Shown one piece after another: positions 17,793 through 27,309 of a stretch of DNA of 64,000 bases; positions within the stretch are counted from its first letter, which is position 1; each line of letters opens with the position of its first letter. Source of the stretch: Streptomyces sp. ATexAB-D23 (lineage in GTDB: Bacteria > Actinomycetota > Actinomycetes > Streptomycetales > Streptomycetaceae); NCBI RefSeq assembly GCF_000373645.1, contig NZ_KB892011.1:82869-146868 (forward strand). The letters run 5' to 3'. The translations under genes were made by a program, and so were the position numbers. A model generated the notes under the pieces. The model was not told the DNA's origin, searched no databases, and worked only from the letters and a program-made list of their open reading frames with translations.

Positions 17793-19337
17793 ATGACGGG
17801 CTCCCACGCGACAACCCCGAAGGCCACCGAAACCCCTCGGAAGGGGCGAGGCGGCGGGATCGCCCTGCTCGTCATCTGCTCGTGCCAGCTGATGGTGGTC
17901 CTCGACATCACCATCGTGAACATCGCCCTCCCGCACATCCAGACCGCCCTCGGCTTCTCCACCGAGAACCTCTCCTGGGTGATCAACGCCTACACGCTGA
18001 CGTTCGGCGGTCTGCTCCTGCTGGGCGGGCGACTGGGCGACATCCTGGGCCGGCGCAGGGTCTTCATGACCGGCGTCGCCCTCTTCGTCCTCGCCTCGCT
18101 GCTCGGCGGCCTCGCCCAGGAGTCGTGGCAGCTGCTCGCCGCCCGGTCCCTCCAGGGCGTCGGAGGCGCGATCGCCTCGCCCACGGCGCTCTCCCTCATC
18201 ACGACGACCTTCCGCGAAGGGCCCGCCCGCAACCGGGCGTTCGGCGTGTTCGCGGCCGTCTCCGCGGGCGGCAGCGCCATCGGGCTGCTCGCGGGCGGCC
18301 TGCTGGTGGAGTGGCTGGACTGGCGGTGGATCTTCTTCGTCAACGTGCCCATCGGTGTGGTGATCGTGCTTGCCACCCGCCGCTACATCGCGGAGTCCGA
18401 GCGCCACCCGGGGCACTTCGACGTCATCGGCGCCCTCACGGCGACACTGGGCATGGTGTGCCTGGTCTACGGCTTCATCCGGGCCTCCGAGGAGGGCTGG
18501 AGCAACACCCTCACCCTGGGCGCGTTCGCCGCGGCCGTGGTGCTGCTCGGGCTGTTCATCGCGATCGAGAGCCGGTCCCGGCAGCCCATCACACCGCTGT
18601 GGATGTTCCGCGACCGCAACCGCGCGGGCACCTACGGAATGATGCTGAGCCTCGCCGCGGCGATGTTCGGGATGTTCTTCTTCCTGACCCTGTTCGTGCA
18701 GAACATCCTGGGCTTCAGCCCCCTGCGCACCGGCCTCGCCTTCCTTCCGGTCAGCGTCATCATCGCGATCGGCGCCGGATTCACCTCCCGGCTGCTGCCG
18801 CGCTGGGGCCCCAAGCCCTTCATGGTGACCGGGGCCGTGCTCGCGGCGGTGGGCCTGGGCTGGCTCACGCAGACCGACGTGCACAGCTCGTACCTGGGCA
18901 GTCTGCTCGGCCCGGTGCTGGTGTTCGGCCTCGGTATGGGCCTGCAGTTCGTGTCGCTGACGCTGATGGCGCTGTCCGGCGTCGCACCCCACGAGTCGGG
19001 CGCGGCCTCCGGAATCCTCAACACCACACAGCAGGTCGGCGGATCGCTCGGCCTGTCCATCCTCGTCACGGTCTTCGGCACGGCCAGCCGCAACGAGGCG
19101 ACGGACCAGGTGCCGAAGTTCATGGCCGAGGCGACACCGGCGCAGCTGGCACAGTTCCGCAGGACCGGACAGCTCCCGGGCCACTGGGGCGACCAGGTGC
19201 TGGCCTCGGGCGTCTCCACCGCCTTCCTCGCCGCCGCGGCCTTCGCCCTCGTCGCCGCGCTCATCGCGCTGTTCGTCATCCAGGTGCGCCCCTCGGACCT
19301 GGAGCGGCTGCGCGGCAGCGGGCGGCCGGGCCCGTGA
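17793..19337 (+). CDS. MFS multidrug transporter, DHA2 (14-helix) family
   Basis: 514 residues with about 14 hydrophobic segments. Motif D1 (LDITIVNIALP) lies in the first helix, motif A in GGRLGDILGRRRVF, and a motif-C-like glycine-rich fifth helix in FGVFAAVSAGGSAIGLLAGG. Such proteins export hydrophobic drugs or metabolites in exchange for protons. The ribosome site before the ATG at 17793 is weak. An operator-like dyad upstream suggests control by a TetR-type repressor, which is usual for this family. A hairpin overlaps the 3' end of the gene. Substrate not inferable. Confidence 0.9.
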   Translation: MTGSHATTPKATETPRKGRGGGIALLVICSCQLMVVLDITIVNIALPHIQTALGFSTENLSWVINAYTLTFGGLLLLGGRLGDILGRRRVFMTGVALFVLASLLGGLAQESWQLLAARSLQGVGGAIASPTALSLITTTFREGPARNRAFGVFAAVSAGGSAIGLLAGGLLVEWLDWRWIFFVNVPIGVVIVLATRRYIAESERHPGHFDVIGALTATLGMVCLVYGFIRASEEGWSNTLTLGAFAAAVVLLGLFIAIESRSRQPITPLWMFRDRNRAGTYGMMLSLAAAMFGMFFFLTLFVQNILGFSPLRTGLAFLPVSVIIAIGAGFTSRLLPRWGPKPFMVTGAVLAAVGLGWLTQTDVHSSYLGSLLGPVLVFGLGMGLQFVSLTLMALSGVAPHESGAASGILNTTQQVGGSLGLSILVTVFGTASRNEATDQVPKFMAEATPAQLAQFRRTGQLPGHWGDQVLASGVSTAFLAAAAFALVAALIALFVIQVRPSDLERLRGSGRPGP

Positions 19338-19353
19338 GCACCCGGCCGCCCGC
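19318..19353. terminator. bidirectional terminator, MFS/GH3
   Basis: GCGGGCGGCCGGG (19318-19330) and CCCGGCCGCCCGC (19341-19353) form a perfect 13-bp stem between the convergent exporter and glucosidase genes, overlapping the last codons of the exporter. Confidence 0.75.
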
Positions 19354-19361
19354 CCCCGGCG

Positions 19362-21653
19362 TCAGCCCTTGACGGTGAAACCCGCCCGCAGCAGATCGTC
19401 GTCGCGCGACGAGGGACCGACGAGGAGTTCGAAGGCGCCGGGCTCCACCACCCGGCGGCCCTCGGCGTCGACGAGACTGCACGCGGCCACCGGCAGTTCG
19501 ATGACGACCTCGCGCGACTCACCGGGAGCCAGCGTGAGCTGGCGGTAGGCCTTGAGTTCCTTCTCGGCCCAGGTCACCGACGTGACCGTGTCACTCACAT
19601 ACGCCTGCACCGTCTCCAGCGCGGGACGCCCGCCGGTATTGCTGACGACGACGCGCGCCCGCAGTGTGTCGCCCGCGCCCAGGACATCGGTCAGCACCTC
19701 CAGGTCCGAGTAGGCCACGGTCGTGTAGCTGAGGCCCTCCCCGAACACGAACGCCGGCCGCTGTGTCAGATCCGCGTACCGCGTGCCGTGCTGGCCGCGC
19801 AGCTGGTTGTAGTACGTCGGCTGCTGCCCCGCGTGACGCGCGAACGACACGGGCAGCCGTCCCGAGGGCTCGACGAGGCCGAGTACCAGCTCCGCCACCG
19901 CCCGGCCGCCGGCCATGCCCGGGTTGAAGGCGTGCACGATGGCCGCCGCGCGGTACGCGGACGGCGGCAGCACGAGCGGTTTCGAGCTGATGACCACCAC
20001 GGTGAACGGTGTGCCCGTCCCGGCGAGCGCGTCCAGCAGCGCGATCTGCCCGCCGATCAGCTCCAGGGTCGCCGTCGACCGCCCCTCACCGACCAGCTCG
20101 ATGCGGTCGCCGACCACGGCGACGACGTGGTCGGCGGCCTCGGCGGCGGCGACCGCCTCGGCGATCAGCGCCTCGGACGGCTCCGCGGGGACCACGATCT
20201 CGGGCCGGGGCTGCCCGTCCGGGAAGAAGGCGCCCTCCGGGTCCGGGCCCACCGTCAGGATGTCGGCCCCGCGCGCGTGGGTGACCGACCAGCCGGCGGG
20301 CACATGCTCCCGGAAGCCGTCGAGCACGGTACGGATCATGGCGCGCGGATGGCCCTCCGGCAGCCAGTCCGCCTGCCCCGACGATCCCGCCCAGTCCCCG
20401 AGCTGGGTCTGCGCGTCGTCGGCGTTGGGCCCGATCACGGCGACCGTACGCGGTGCCGTGCCGGCCCCCGCGACCGCGCGCCCGTCCGCGCCCGCCTCAT
20501 AGCCGCCGTCCAGCGGCAGGGTGCCGTCGTTGGCCAGCAGCACCAGCGAGCGGCGGGCCGCTTCGAGGTTCAGCTCGCTGTGGCCGGCACTGCCGATGAC
20601 CGCCGCCTGCCGGGCCCGGTCCGGGTGACGCGGGTTCTCGAACAGGCCCAGCTCGAACTTGAGCGTCAGGATGCGCGCGACCGCCGCGTCGATCGCCGCC
20701 TCGTCGAGCCGTCCCGCCGCGACCGCCTCCTGCGCGCCCGCGAAGAAGTCGGGCGTCGTCATCACCATGTCGTTGCCCGCCCGGACCGCGGCGGCCGCCG
20801 CCTGCGCGTGGTCCGCGAAGACCTTCTGCTCCCACACCATCCGGCCGACGTTGTCCCAGTCGGTCACCAGGGTCCCGGTGTAGCCCCACTCGCCCCGCAG
20901 CACCTCGTTCAGCAGCCAGTTGTTGACCGTGACCGGGACGCCGTCCATCGACTGGTAGCCGAGCATGAACGTACGGCAGCCCTCCTTGGCCACCCGCTCG
21001 AACGGCGGCAGGAACCACGAGCGCAGCTTGCGCCGCGAGATGTCGGCCTCGCTCGCGTCCCGCCCGCCCTGGGTCTCCGAGTAGCCCGCGAAGTGCTTGG
21101 CGCACGCGAGGACCGCCGTCGGGTCGTCCAGCCCCTCGCCCTGGTAACCGCGCACCATCGCCGACGCCAGCTCGCCGATGAGGAACGGATCCTCGCCGAA
21201 CGTCTCGCTCACCCGTCCCCAGCGCAGGTCCCTGGTGATGCACAGCACCGGCGAGAACGTCCAGTGGACCCCGGTCGCCGCGACCTCCACCGCCGTCGCC
21301 CGCGCCACGCGCTCCAGCAGCTCCGGGTCCCAGCTCGCGGCCATGCCGAGCTGGGTGGGGTAGATGGTGGCGCCCTCCCAGAACGAGTGCCCGTGGATGC
21401 AGTCCTCGGCCACCAGCAGCGGGATGCCCAGCCGGGTCCGCCCGGTCAGCTCGGCCGCCTCCAGGACGCGTTCGGGCGAGGCGTGCAGGATCGACCCCAC
21501 GTGCATGTCCTCGATGAGGTGCCGCACTCCGTCCTTGGCGTTCAGCTGGAGCATCTGACCGACCTTCTCGGGCAGCGTCATCCGGCCGGTCAGGTCGGCG
21601 ACGCGCTCCGGTACGGACAGGCGGGGGTCGAGATAGGGCAGGGAGGAGCCCAC
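19362..21653 (-). CDS. GH3 beta-glucosidase (cytoplasmic)
   Basis: 763 residues. N-terminal GH3 TIM barrel (MTLPEKVGQMLQL, VAEDCIHGHSFWEG, CAKHFAGYSETQGGRD) with the nucleophile Asp in LVTDWDNVG near residue 264. Then comes the GH3 alpha/beta-sandwich domain (RRSLVLLANDGTLPL, VAVIGPNADD) and a C-terminal fibronectin-III-like domain (GEGLSYTTVAYSDLEV). No signal peptide, so it probably splits imported beta-glucosides or related oligosaccharides. GTG start at 21653 with AAGGAA upstream. Divergent from a TetR regulator 158 bp away, which may control it. Beta-xylosidase or other GH3 specificities cannot be excluded. Confidence 0.9.
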   Translation of the reverse strand: MGSSLPYLDPRLSVPERVADLTGRMTLPEKVGQMLQLNAKDGVRHLIEDMHVGSILHASPERVLEAAELTGRTRLGIPLLVAEDCIHGHSFWEGATIYPTQLGMAASWDPELLERVARATAVEVAATGVHWTFSPVLCITRDLRWGRVSETFGEDPFLIGELASAMVRGYQGEGLDDPTAVLACAKHFAGYSETQGGRDASEADISRRKLRSWFLPPFERVAKEGCRTFMLGYQSMDGVPVTVNNWLLNEVLRGEWGYTGTLVTDWDNVGRMVWEQKVFADHAQAAAAAVRAGNDMVMTTPDFFAGAQEAVAAGRLDEAAIDAAVARILTLKFELGLFENPRHPDRARQAAVIGSAGHSELNLEAARRSLVLLANDGTLPLDGGYEAGADGRAVAGAGTAPRTVAVIGPNADDAQTQLGDWAGSSGQADWLPEGHPRAMIRTVLDGFREHVPAGWSVTHARGADILTVGPDPEGAFFPDGQPRPEIVVPAEPSEALIAEAVAAAEAADHVVAVVGDRIELVGEGRSTATLELIGGQIALLDALAGTGTPFTVVVISSKPLVLPPSAYRAAAIVHAFNPGMAGGRAVAELVLGLVEPSGRLPVSFARHAGQQPTYYNQLRGQHGTRYADLTQRPAFVFGEGLSYTTVAYSDLEVLTDVLGAGDTLRARVVVSNTGGRPALETVQAYVSDTVTSVTWAEKELKAYRQLTLAPGESREVVIELPVAACSLVDAEGRRVVEPGAFELLVGPSSRDDDLLRAGFTVKG

Positions 21654-21751
21654 AGGAGTTCCTTTCAGGACGTCGGCGACGTTCTCGTCGGGGCGGTACG
21701 CGGAGGCCGCGCTCCGGGTCCACCGTACGCTGAATCCCGACCGGGTGGTAA

Positions 21752-21775
21752 GTATGTGAGTATGCGAGCGTACCC
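21752..21775. promoter_or_regulatory. direct repeats in GH3/TetR divergent region
   Basis: GTATGTGA and GTATGCGA stand head to tail at 21752-21767, followed by GCGTACCC, in the otherwise GC-rich 158-bp gap. The patch could hold the promoter and the binding site of the adjacent TetR regulator. By eye only. Confidence 0.35.
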
Positions 21776-21811
21776 AGCGGGGCAGTCCGATGTGACCGGG
21801 GAGCGTGCCGA

Positions 21812-22411
21812 GTGACCGGCGATGAGCGGCGTGGTTACGCGAAGGGCCGGGCCAAACGCGAGGAGATCCTCGACCAGGCCATGGCGATGTTCGGAGAGGC
21901 CGGATACCGGGGCGCCTCGCTGCGGGTGATCGCCAACCGCTGCGGCATCTCGCATCCCGGACTGCTGCACCACTTCCCGACGAAGGAGTCGCTGCTGCTG
22001 GCGGTCCTCGAACACCGCGACGCCGTGGACGGCGAGTGGCTGGAGGCGGGCCGGCCCACCGGTGTCGACCGGCTGCGCCGGCTGGTCGACCTCGCGGCGC
22101 TGAACGCCCAGCGGCGCGGCATCGTGGAGCTGTTCTGTGTCCTGTCCGCCGAGGCGACCTCCGCCGACCACCCGGCGCACGCCTACTTCGTGGAGCGGTA
22201 CCGCACCTCGGTCCTGACCACGCGCGTCTCCTACACCGAGGCCCGGGACAAGGGCGTGCTGCGTGAGGGCATCACCCCCGGCGAGGCGGCTCAGCAGCTG
22301 ATCGCGCTGATGGACGGGCTCCAGACCCAGTGGCTCCTCAGCGGCGGGGCGACCGACATGGCGGACGTTCTGCGGGCCCATGTGCAGGCGCAGTTGACCG
22401 TGCCGTTCTGA
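21812..22411 (+). CDS. TetR-family transcriptional regulator
   Basis: 199 residues. Standard N-terminal DNA-binding domain: KREEILDQAMAMFGEAGYRGASLRVIANRCGISHPGLLHHFPTKESLL, residues about 16-62. The C-terminal ligand domain (YTEARDKGVLREGITPGEAAQQLIALMDGLQTQWLL) resembles TetR_C_6-type regulators often found next to sugar hydrolase genes. GTG start at 21812 with GGGGAG upstream. Divergent from the GH3 glucosidase, its most likely target. Confidence 0.88.
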   Translation: MTGDERRGYAKGRAKREEILDQAMAMFGEAGYRGASLRVIANRCGISHPGLLHHFPTKESLLLAVLEHRDAVDGEWLEAGRPTGVDRLRRLVDLAALNAQRRGIVELFCVLSAEATSADHPAHAYFVERYRTSVLTTRVSYTEARDKGVLREGITPGEAAQQLIALMDGLQTQWLLSGGATDMADVLRAHVQAQLTVPF

Positions 22412-22490
22412 GCGGGGGCGGGCCGGCGGGGGAGCGGGGCCGGACGGCCGTGCCGCACCTCTTTACGGCCTTGTCATGTGCCGGTAACTT

Positions 22491-22502
22491 TCTTGCGCAA
22501 GA
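22491..22502. promoter_or_regulatory. palindrome upstream of alpha-amylase
   Basis: TCTTGCGCAAGA is a perfect 12-bp palindrome in a locally AT-rich stretch (TAACTTTCTTGCGCAAGAGA) 163 nt before the amylase start. LacI-family maltose/amylase regulators of Streptomyces (MalR/Reg1) bind CTTGCA/CTTTC-containing repeats in such promoters, so this is a plausible site for that repressor. No clear -35/-10 pair was assigned. Confidence 0.5.
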
Positions 22503-22664
22503 GATTTCAGCAATATTCCGGCTGTTCTTACAGGCGGATGATCCCCCTCGCTCGGACCTTGAGGCGCGTCAGGGTTTCCGGCGGAACGGCGCAGGTCGCC
22601 CCTTTCCTGTGCCTCGGTCGCCACGGCTTCGCCGCCGCCGTGGCCCTTCCCTGGAGACATCACC

Positions 22665-25600
22665 ATGAAACGCACCCCTCACCGGCTGCTGAGACGCACC
22701 CTGGCGTCCGCCTCGGCCGCCGCCGCAGTGTGCGCCCTGCTCACGGCGCTGCCGTCCGCGTCCGGCCTCGACGCGCGGCCCGTAGCCGCCTCCGACACGT
22801 CCACGACCGTCTTCTACTACACGAAGACCAAGAACTGGGCCGCGTACAACCTGCATTACGCCCCGGACGGCGGCGCGTGGACCACGGTGCCGGGCGTGGC
22901 GATGGAGGCCGCCTGTACCGACTGGGTCAAGAAGACCGTCCCGCTCTCGGGCGCCGGGGGAATCCAGGCGACCTTCAACAACGGCTCGGGCGTGTGGGAC
23001 AACAACGCCGGCGGGAACTACGACCTGGGCAGCGGGAACATCACGGTCAAGGACGGGGTCGTCGCCCACAGCGACCCGTGCGACAGCGGCAGCGGCAACG
23101 ACCCGGATCCGAGCCCGGACCCGACCGACGGCGCCAACACCGCGTCCGTGTACTACTCCACCACCACCGTCGGCTGGACGACCACGAATCTGCACTACCA
23201 GCCGGCCGGCGGGCCCTGGACGACCGTGCCCGGCGTCGGCATGGAACCGGCCTGCACCGGCTGGGTGAAGAAGACGGTCGACCTCGGCACCGCGACCTCG
23301 ATGAAGGCCGCGTTCAACAACGGCAACGGCGTCTGGGACAACAACAACGGCAGCGACTACGCGATCCCCGCCGGCGTCAGCACCGTGAAGAACCAGGCGG
23401 TCGTCAAGGACGCCGAGGACCCCTGCGCCGCCGAACCCGCGGACACCGAGGCGCCGTCCGTGCCGGCCGGTGTGAGCGCCGAGGCGGACGGTGTGGCGGT
23501 CGTCCTGAGCTGGGAACCCTCCACCGACAACACCAAGGTGACGAAGTACCAGGTCACCCGCACGGGCGGCACCAAGGGCAGCGTCGTCACCGATGTGACG
23601 TCGACGGTGCTCTCCGAATCGAACCTGGAGGAGAACACCACCTACACCTACACCGTCAAGGCCGCCGACGCGGCGGGCAACACCTCCGCCGCCTCGGCGC
23701 CCGCAGAGGCGACGACCGGGGTCAGGCCGCCCGCCGCCGCGCAGGGGCAGCCGCTGGGCACCGACCCACGCAAGGACCCCATCTACTTCGTCCTCACCGC
23801 CCGCTTCGACGACGGGGACGCGAGCAACAACCGGGGCGGCAGCCAGGACGAGAAGTCTGGCAACGCCGCCAACAACGACCCCATGTTCCGCGGCGACTTC
23901 AAGGGCCTGGTCAACAAGCTCGACTACATCAAGGGGCTCGGCTTCTCGGCCATCTGGATCACCCCGGTCGTCCTGAACCGGTCCGACTACGACTACCACG
24001 GCTACCACGGCTACGACTTCTACAAGGTCGACCCCCGGCTGGAGTCCGCCGGAGCCTCCTACCAGGACCTGATCAACGCCGCCCACGCCAAGCGCATCAA
24101 GATCTACCAGGACGTCGTCTACAACCACTCCTCGCGCTGGGGTGCCAAGGGCCTGTACACCCCGACGGTCTACGGCGTCCGGGACGAGCAGTGGAGCTGG
24201 TACTACGACGAGAAGAACGAGGGCTTCGAGTACGACGGCCTGACCGTCGACCCCAAGAGCGGAAAGTCGTACTACAACGGCGACCTGTGGTCCACGGCCG
24301 AACCCGCGGGCAACACCTGCCTCAACTGGGGCAAGCCCACCGGAGGGACCTCCGTCGAGGGCTACAAGATCTACAACTGCCAGTGGCCCAACCCGACATC
24401 CGGAATGTTCCCGAAGGAGTACTACCACACCTGCTGGCTGGGCAACTGGGAGGGCGAGGACTCCCGTTCCTGCTGGCTGCACGAGGACCTGGCCGACTTC
24501 AACACCGAATCGGCCCCGGTGCAGAACTACCTGATCGGCGCCTACAACAAGTACATCGACATGGGCGTGGACGGCTTCCGCGTCGACACCGCGGTCCACA
24601 TCCCGCGCACCACCTGGAACCGCCGCTTCCTGCCCGCGATCCAGGAACGGGTCACCCAGCAGTTCGGCGCCGAGGCCGCGAAGAACTTCCTCGTCTTCGG
24701 TGAGGTCGGTGCCTTCGTCAACGACAAGTGGAACCGCGGATCGGTCAACCACTCCGCCCAGTTCTTCACCTGGAAGGAACGCAAGGAGTACGCCGCCGAC
24801 GACGCCGAGGCCGCGCTGGAGATGTACGACTACGAGGAGCAGCTCGGCACCGGCTCCCAGCCGACCTCCACCAACGCCTTCCTGGACGGCAACGACTACC
24901 ACACCCCGGACCACAGCGAGTTCTCCGGGATGAACATCATCGACATGCGCATGCACATGAACTTCGGTGACGCCACCAACGCGTTCAACAACGGCAAGGA
25001 CTCCGACGACTCGACCAACGACGCCACTTACAACGTCGTCTACGTCGACAGCCACGACTACGGGCCCAACAAGAGCAGCGAGCGCTACGCGGGCGGCACC
25101 GACGCCTGGGCCGAGAACATGTCCCTGATGTGGACGTTCCGCGGCATCCCGACCCTCTACTACGGATCGGAGATCGAATTCCAGGCCGGCAAGCAGATCG
25201 ACTGCGGCCCCAGCTGCCCGCTGGCCACCACCGGCCGCGCCTACTACGGCGACCACCTCGAAGGCAACGTCACCGCCTCGGAGTTCTCACAGGTTGACTC
25301 CGCCTCCGGTGAGGTCGCCACCACCCTGTCCCAGCCCCTGGTCGAGCACCTCCAGCGGCTCAACCGGATCCGCCGGGCCGTGCCCGCCCTGCAGATGGGC
25401 CAGTACTCCACGGAGGGCATCACCGGCCAGATGGCGTACAAGCGCCGCTACACCAGCGGGTCGACGGACAGCTTCGCACTCGTCACCGTCACGGGCGGTG
25501 CCTCGTACACCGGCATCCCCAACGGCACCTACACCGACGCCGTCACCGGAGACACCCGCGTCGTCACCGACGGAAAGCTCACCGTCACCGCCCCGGGCAA

Positions 25601-25670
25601 GGGCAACATGCGCGTCTACGTGCTGAACGGCCCCGGCAGGATCGGGACCGCCGGTCCCTACCTGAAGTAG
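22665..25670 (+). CDS. secreted GH13 alpha-amylase with two starch-binding modules
   Basis: 1001 residues. A Sec-type signal peptide (KRTPHRLLRR, then a hydrophobic Ala-rich run) ends near residue 35-40. Two homologous starch-binding modules of CBM25/26 type follow: YYTKTKNWAAYNLHYAPDGG, and YYSTTTVGWTTTNLHYQPAGG near residue 163. Then come a fibronectin-III domain (about 265-350) and a GH13 barrel. Catalytic residues are nucleophile D641 (GFRVD), acid/base E680 (VFGE) and D798 (VDSHD). It degrades starch outside the cell. A palindrome upstream and a strong terminator downstream suggest a single-gene unit. Compared with ordinary 450-residue amylases it has a long modular N-terminus. Confidence 0.93.
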   Translation: MKRTPHRLLRRTLASASAAAAVCALLTALPSASGLDARPVAASDTSTTVFYYTKTKNWAAYNLHYAPDGGAWTTVPGVAMEAACTDWVKKTVPLSGAGGIQATFNNGSGVWDNNAGGNYDLGSGNITVKDGVVAHSDPCDSGSGNDPDPSPDPTDGANTASVYYSTTTVGWTTTNLHYQPAGGPWTTVPGVGMEPACTGWVKKTVDLGTATSMKAAFNNGNGVWDNNNGSDYAIPAGVSTVKNQAVVKDAEDPCAAEPADTEAPSVPAGVSAEADGVAVVLSWEPSTDNTKVTKYQVTRTGGTKGSVVTDVTSTVLSESNLEENTTYTYTVKAADAAGNTSAASAPAEATTGVRPPAAAQGQPLGTDPRKDPIYFVLTARFDDGDASNNRGGSQDEKSGNAANNDPMFRGDFKGLVNKLDYIKGLGFSAIWITPVVLNRSDYDYHGYHGYDFYKVDPRLESAGASYQDLINAAHAKRIKIYQDVVYNHSSRWGAKGLYTPTVYGVRDEQWSWYYDEKNEGFEYDGLTVDPKSGKSYYNGDLWSTAEPAGNTCLNWGKPTGGTSVEGYKIYNCQWPNPTSGMFPKEYYHTCWLGNWEGEDSRSCWLHEDLADFNTESAPVQNYLIGAYNKYIDMGVDGFRVDTAVHIPRTTWNRRFLPAIQERVTQQFGAEAAKNFLVFGEVGAFVNDKWNRGSVNHSAQFFTWKERKEYAADDAEAALEMYDYEEQLGTGSQPTSTNAFLDGNDYHTPDHSEFSGMNIIDMRMHMNFGDATNAFNNGKDSDDSTNDATYNVVYVDSHDYGPNKSSERYAGGTDAWAENMSLMWTFRGIPTLYYGSEIEFQAGKQIDCGPSCPLATTGRAYYGDHLEGNVTASEFSQVDSASGEVATTLSQPLVEHLQRLNRIRRAVPALQMGQYSTEGITGQMAYKRRYTSGSTDSFALVTVTGGASYTGIPNGTYTDAVTGDTRVVTDGKLTVTAPGKGNMRVYVLNGPGRIGTAGPYLK

Positions 25671-25692
25671 CCGGTACGGTCCCGCACGCACA

Positions 25693-25732
25693 GGCGCCCC
25701 GACGGACCCGGTACTCCGGGCGTCGGGGCGCC
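25693..25732. terminator. bidirectional terminator, amylase/PfkB
   Basis: GGCGCCCCGACG pairs perfectly with CGTCGGGGCGCC around a 16-nt loop, between the convergent amylase and kinase genes; CTTCGTG follows on the plus strand. Confidence 0.8.
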
Positions 25733-25754
25733 TTCGTGCTCCGCAGCGGCAGGG

Positions 25755-26657
25755 CTACGAGCCCAGCAGCTCCGACCGGCCGATCATGGCCGTCGACCCG
25801 GGGGCCGTACAGGCGTAGGCACCCGCGACCGCGCCCAGCCGGGCACACTCCACGGGCTCCCGGCCGTCGAGCCTGCCGTACAGGAAGCCGGTGACGAACG
25901 CGTCGCCCGCCCCGTTGCTGTCGACCACCGGCGCGGGCGGCACGGTCGCCGGGACATGGACCGGGTCCTCGCCGCCCTCGCGGGTCAGGAGGCAGGAGCC
26001 CGCCGCGCCCGCCGTGGCGACCACCGTGGTGGCCCGGCCCTCGCTCAGGATCTTCCGCATCAGCGCGGGGGCACGCTCTCCCGTCGACGCCGCGCTGAAG
26101 AAGACCAGATCGGACCGGAGCGCGAACTCCCGCTGGTGGTCGCTCAGTCCGTCCCAGTCGTGAAGATCGGTGGAGACCGGCACCCCCAGCTCCTCGATGT
26201 CGTCGAACAGGAACCGCGTGAAGTTCGTGATCGACAGATGGACATGGCGTGCCCGGCGCAGCCGGGGCAGATAGAAGTCCCGGGGCATCCGCAGGTCCTC
26301 CGGGTCACGGGCGTCGTAGAACGACATCCGCCGCCCCGTCGCGTCCACCAGGTTCACCGCGCGACGGGTCCCCGCCGGAGAGATCACCGGATGGAACTCC
26401 ACACCGCCCCCGGCCAGCCGCTCGCGGACCTGCGTCCCGGTCCAGTCGTCACCGATGCAGTCCAGGAACGCCACCTCAAGACCCAGCGCGCGGGCGCCGA
26501 GCGCCACGTTGCCCCCGGTCTGACCGGGCCACTCCCGGATCGGGCCGACCATGACCGAGTCGGCGAGAGGCACCGGCAGGGCGTCGACGCGGACGATCGT
26601 GTCCACCCCGCTGCCGCCGACCACCACGACGTCGTATTCCGTTCGCTGTTGGACCAC
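25755..26657 (-). CDS. PfkB-family carbohydrate kinase
   Basis: 300 residues. N-terminal substrate-binding part contains GGSGVDTIVRV and WPGQTGGNVALGARALG (the Gly-Gly PfkB motif). C-terminal ATP-binding motif is DSNGAGDAFVTGFLYG with catalytic Asp252. Start is the GTG at 26657 with AGGGGG 4-5 nt upstream; a longer frame to 26699 has no support. It phosphorylates a sugar, nucleoside or similar alcohol in the cytoplasm. It stands alone between the amylase and a DoxX-like gene, so its substrate cannot be named. Confidence 0.88.
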   Translation of the reverse strand: MVQQRTEYDVVVVGGSGVDTIVRVDALPVPLADSVMVGPIREWPGQTGGNVALGARALGLEVAFLDCIGDDWTGTQVRERLAGGGVEFHPVISPAGTRRAVNLVDATGRRMSFYDARDPEDLRMPRDFYLPRLRRARHVHLSITNFTRFLFDDIEELGVPVSTDLHDWDGLSDHQREFALRSDLVFFSAASTGERAPALMRKILSEGRATTVVATAGAAGSCLLTREGGEDPVHVPATVPPAPVVDSNGAGDAFVTGFLYGRLDGREPVECARLGAVAGAYACTAPGSTAMIGRSELLGS

Positions 26658-26796
26658 TGAGCCCCCTCTCGTGTTCCCGCCGTGATCAGTATGGCCCACC
26701 TCGCGAGGGCACCCGGGCGCTCTCGGCGCGCGCCCTGCACACCCGCTGGCTAGGCTCGGTCGGGGGCCGACAACCTGAACCGTGGAGGCTCACGCC

Positions 26797-27258
26797 ATGA
26801 TGCCGTTGCCCGAACCGCGCGATATCCCGCCGCGCCTCGCCACCGGCGCGTTCATCCTCAACTCCGGCCTCGGCAAGCTCAAGGCCGACGAGGCGACCGC
26901 CCAGGGACTGCACGGTATGGCCAGCACCGCCTATCCGTTCCTCGGCAAGCTCGAACCCGCCCGGTTCACCCGGTTGCTCGCCTGGTCCGAGATCGCGGTC
27001 GGCGGCACCCTGCTGGCCCCGTTCGTACCGACCAGGCTCGCCGGCCTCGTCCTCACCGGGTTCTCCGGCGGCCTGCTCGGCCTCTATCTGCGCACCCCCG
27101 GGATGCGTGAGCCGGGCAGCCTGCGGCCGAGCCAGAACGGTGTCCCGCTGGCCAAGGACTCCTGGATGTTCGGCATCGGCCTGGGCTTCCTGGGCGCCGG
27201 CGGCCACCGGGTCCGCGCCCAGGCGCACTGCCGCACCCGGCGCGGGTGCGGCCGCTGA
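26797..27258 (+). CDS. DoxX-like membrane protein
   Basis: About 153 residues with three or four short hydrophobic segments (LATGAFILNSGLGKL, LLAWSEIAVGGTLLAPFV, LAGLVLTGFSGGLLGLYL), resembling small DoxX/DUF4267-type membrane proteins of unknown role. GGAGG sits 8 nt before the ATG at 26797; an in-frame GTG at 26782 lies on the ribosome site and is rejected. Divergent from PfkB; convergent with the phosphatase gene, with a terminator between. Confidence 0.75.
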   Translation: MMPLPEPRDIPPRLATGAFILNSGLGKLKADEATAQGLHGMASTAYPFLGKLEPARFTRLLAWSEIAVGGTLLAPFVPTRLAGLVLTGFSGGLLGLYLRTPGMREPGSLRPSQNGVPLAKDSWMFGIGLGFLGAGGHRVRAQAHCRTRRGCGR

Positions 27259-27271
27259 CCGGACGACGGGG

Positions 27272-27309
27272 AGGGCGGGCGGCGGCGCACCCCGCGCCAC
27301 CGCCCGCCC
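27272..27309. terminator. bidirectional terminator
   Basis: AGGGCGGGCGG and an inner GGCGC pair with GCGCC and CCGCCCGCCCT across this interval, between convergent DoxX-like and phosphatase genes. Confidence 0.65.
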
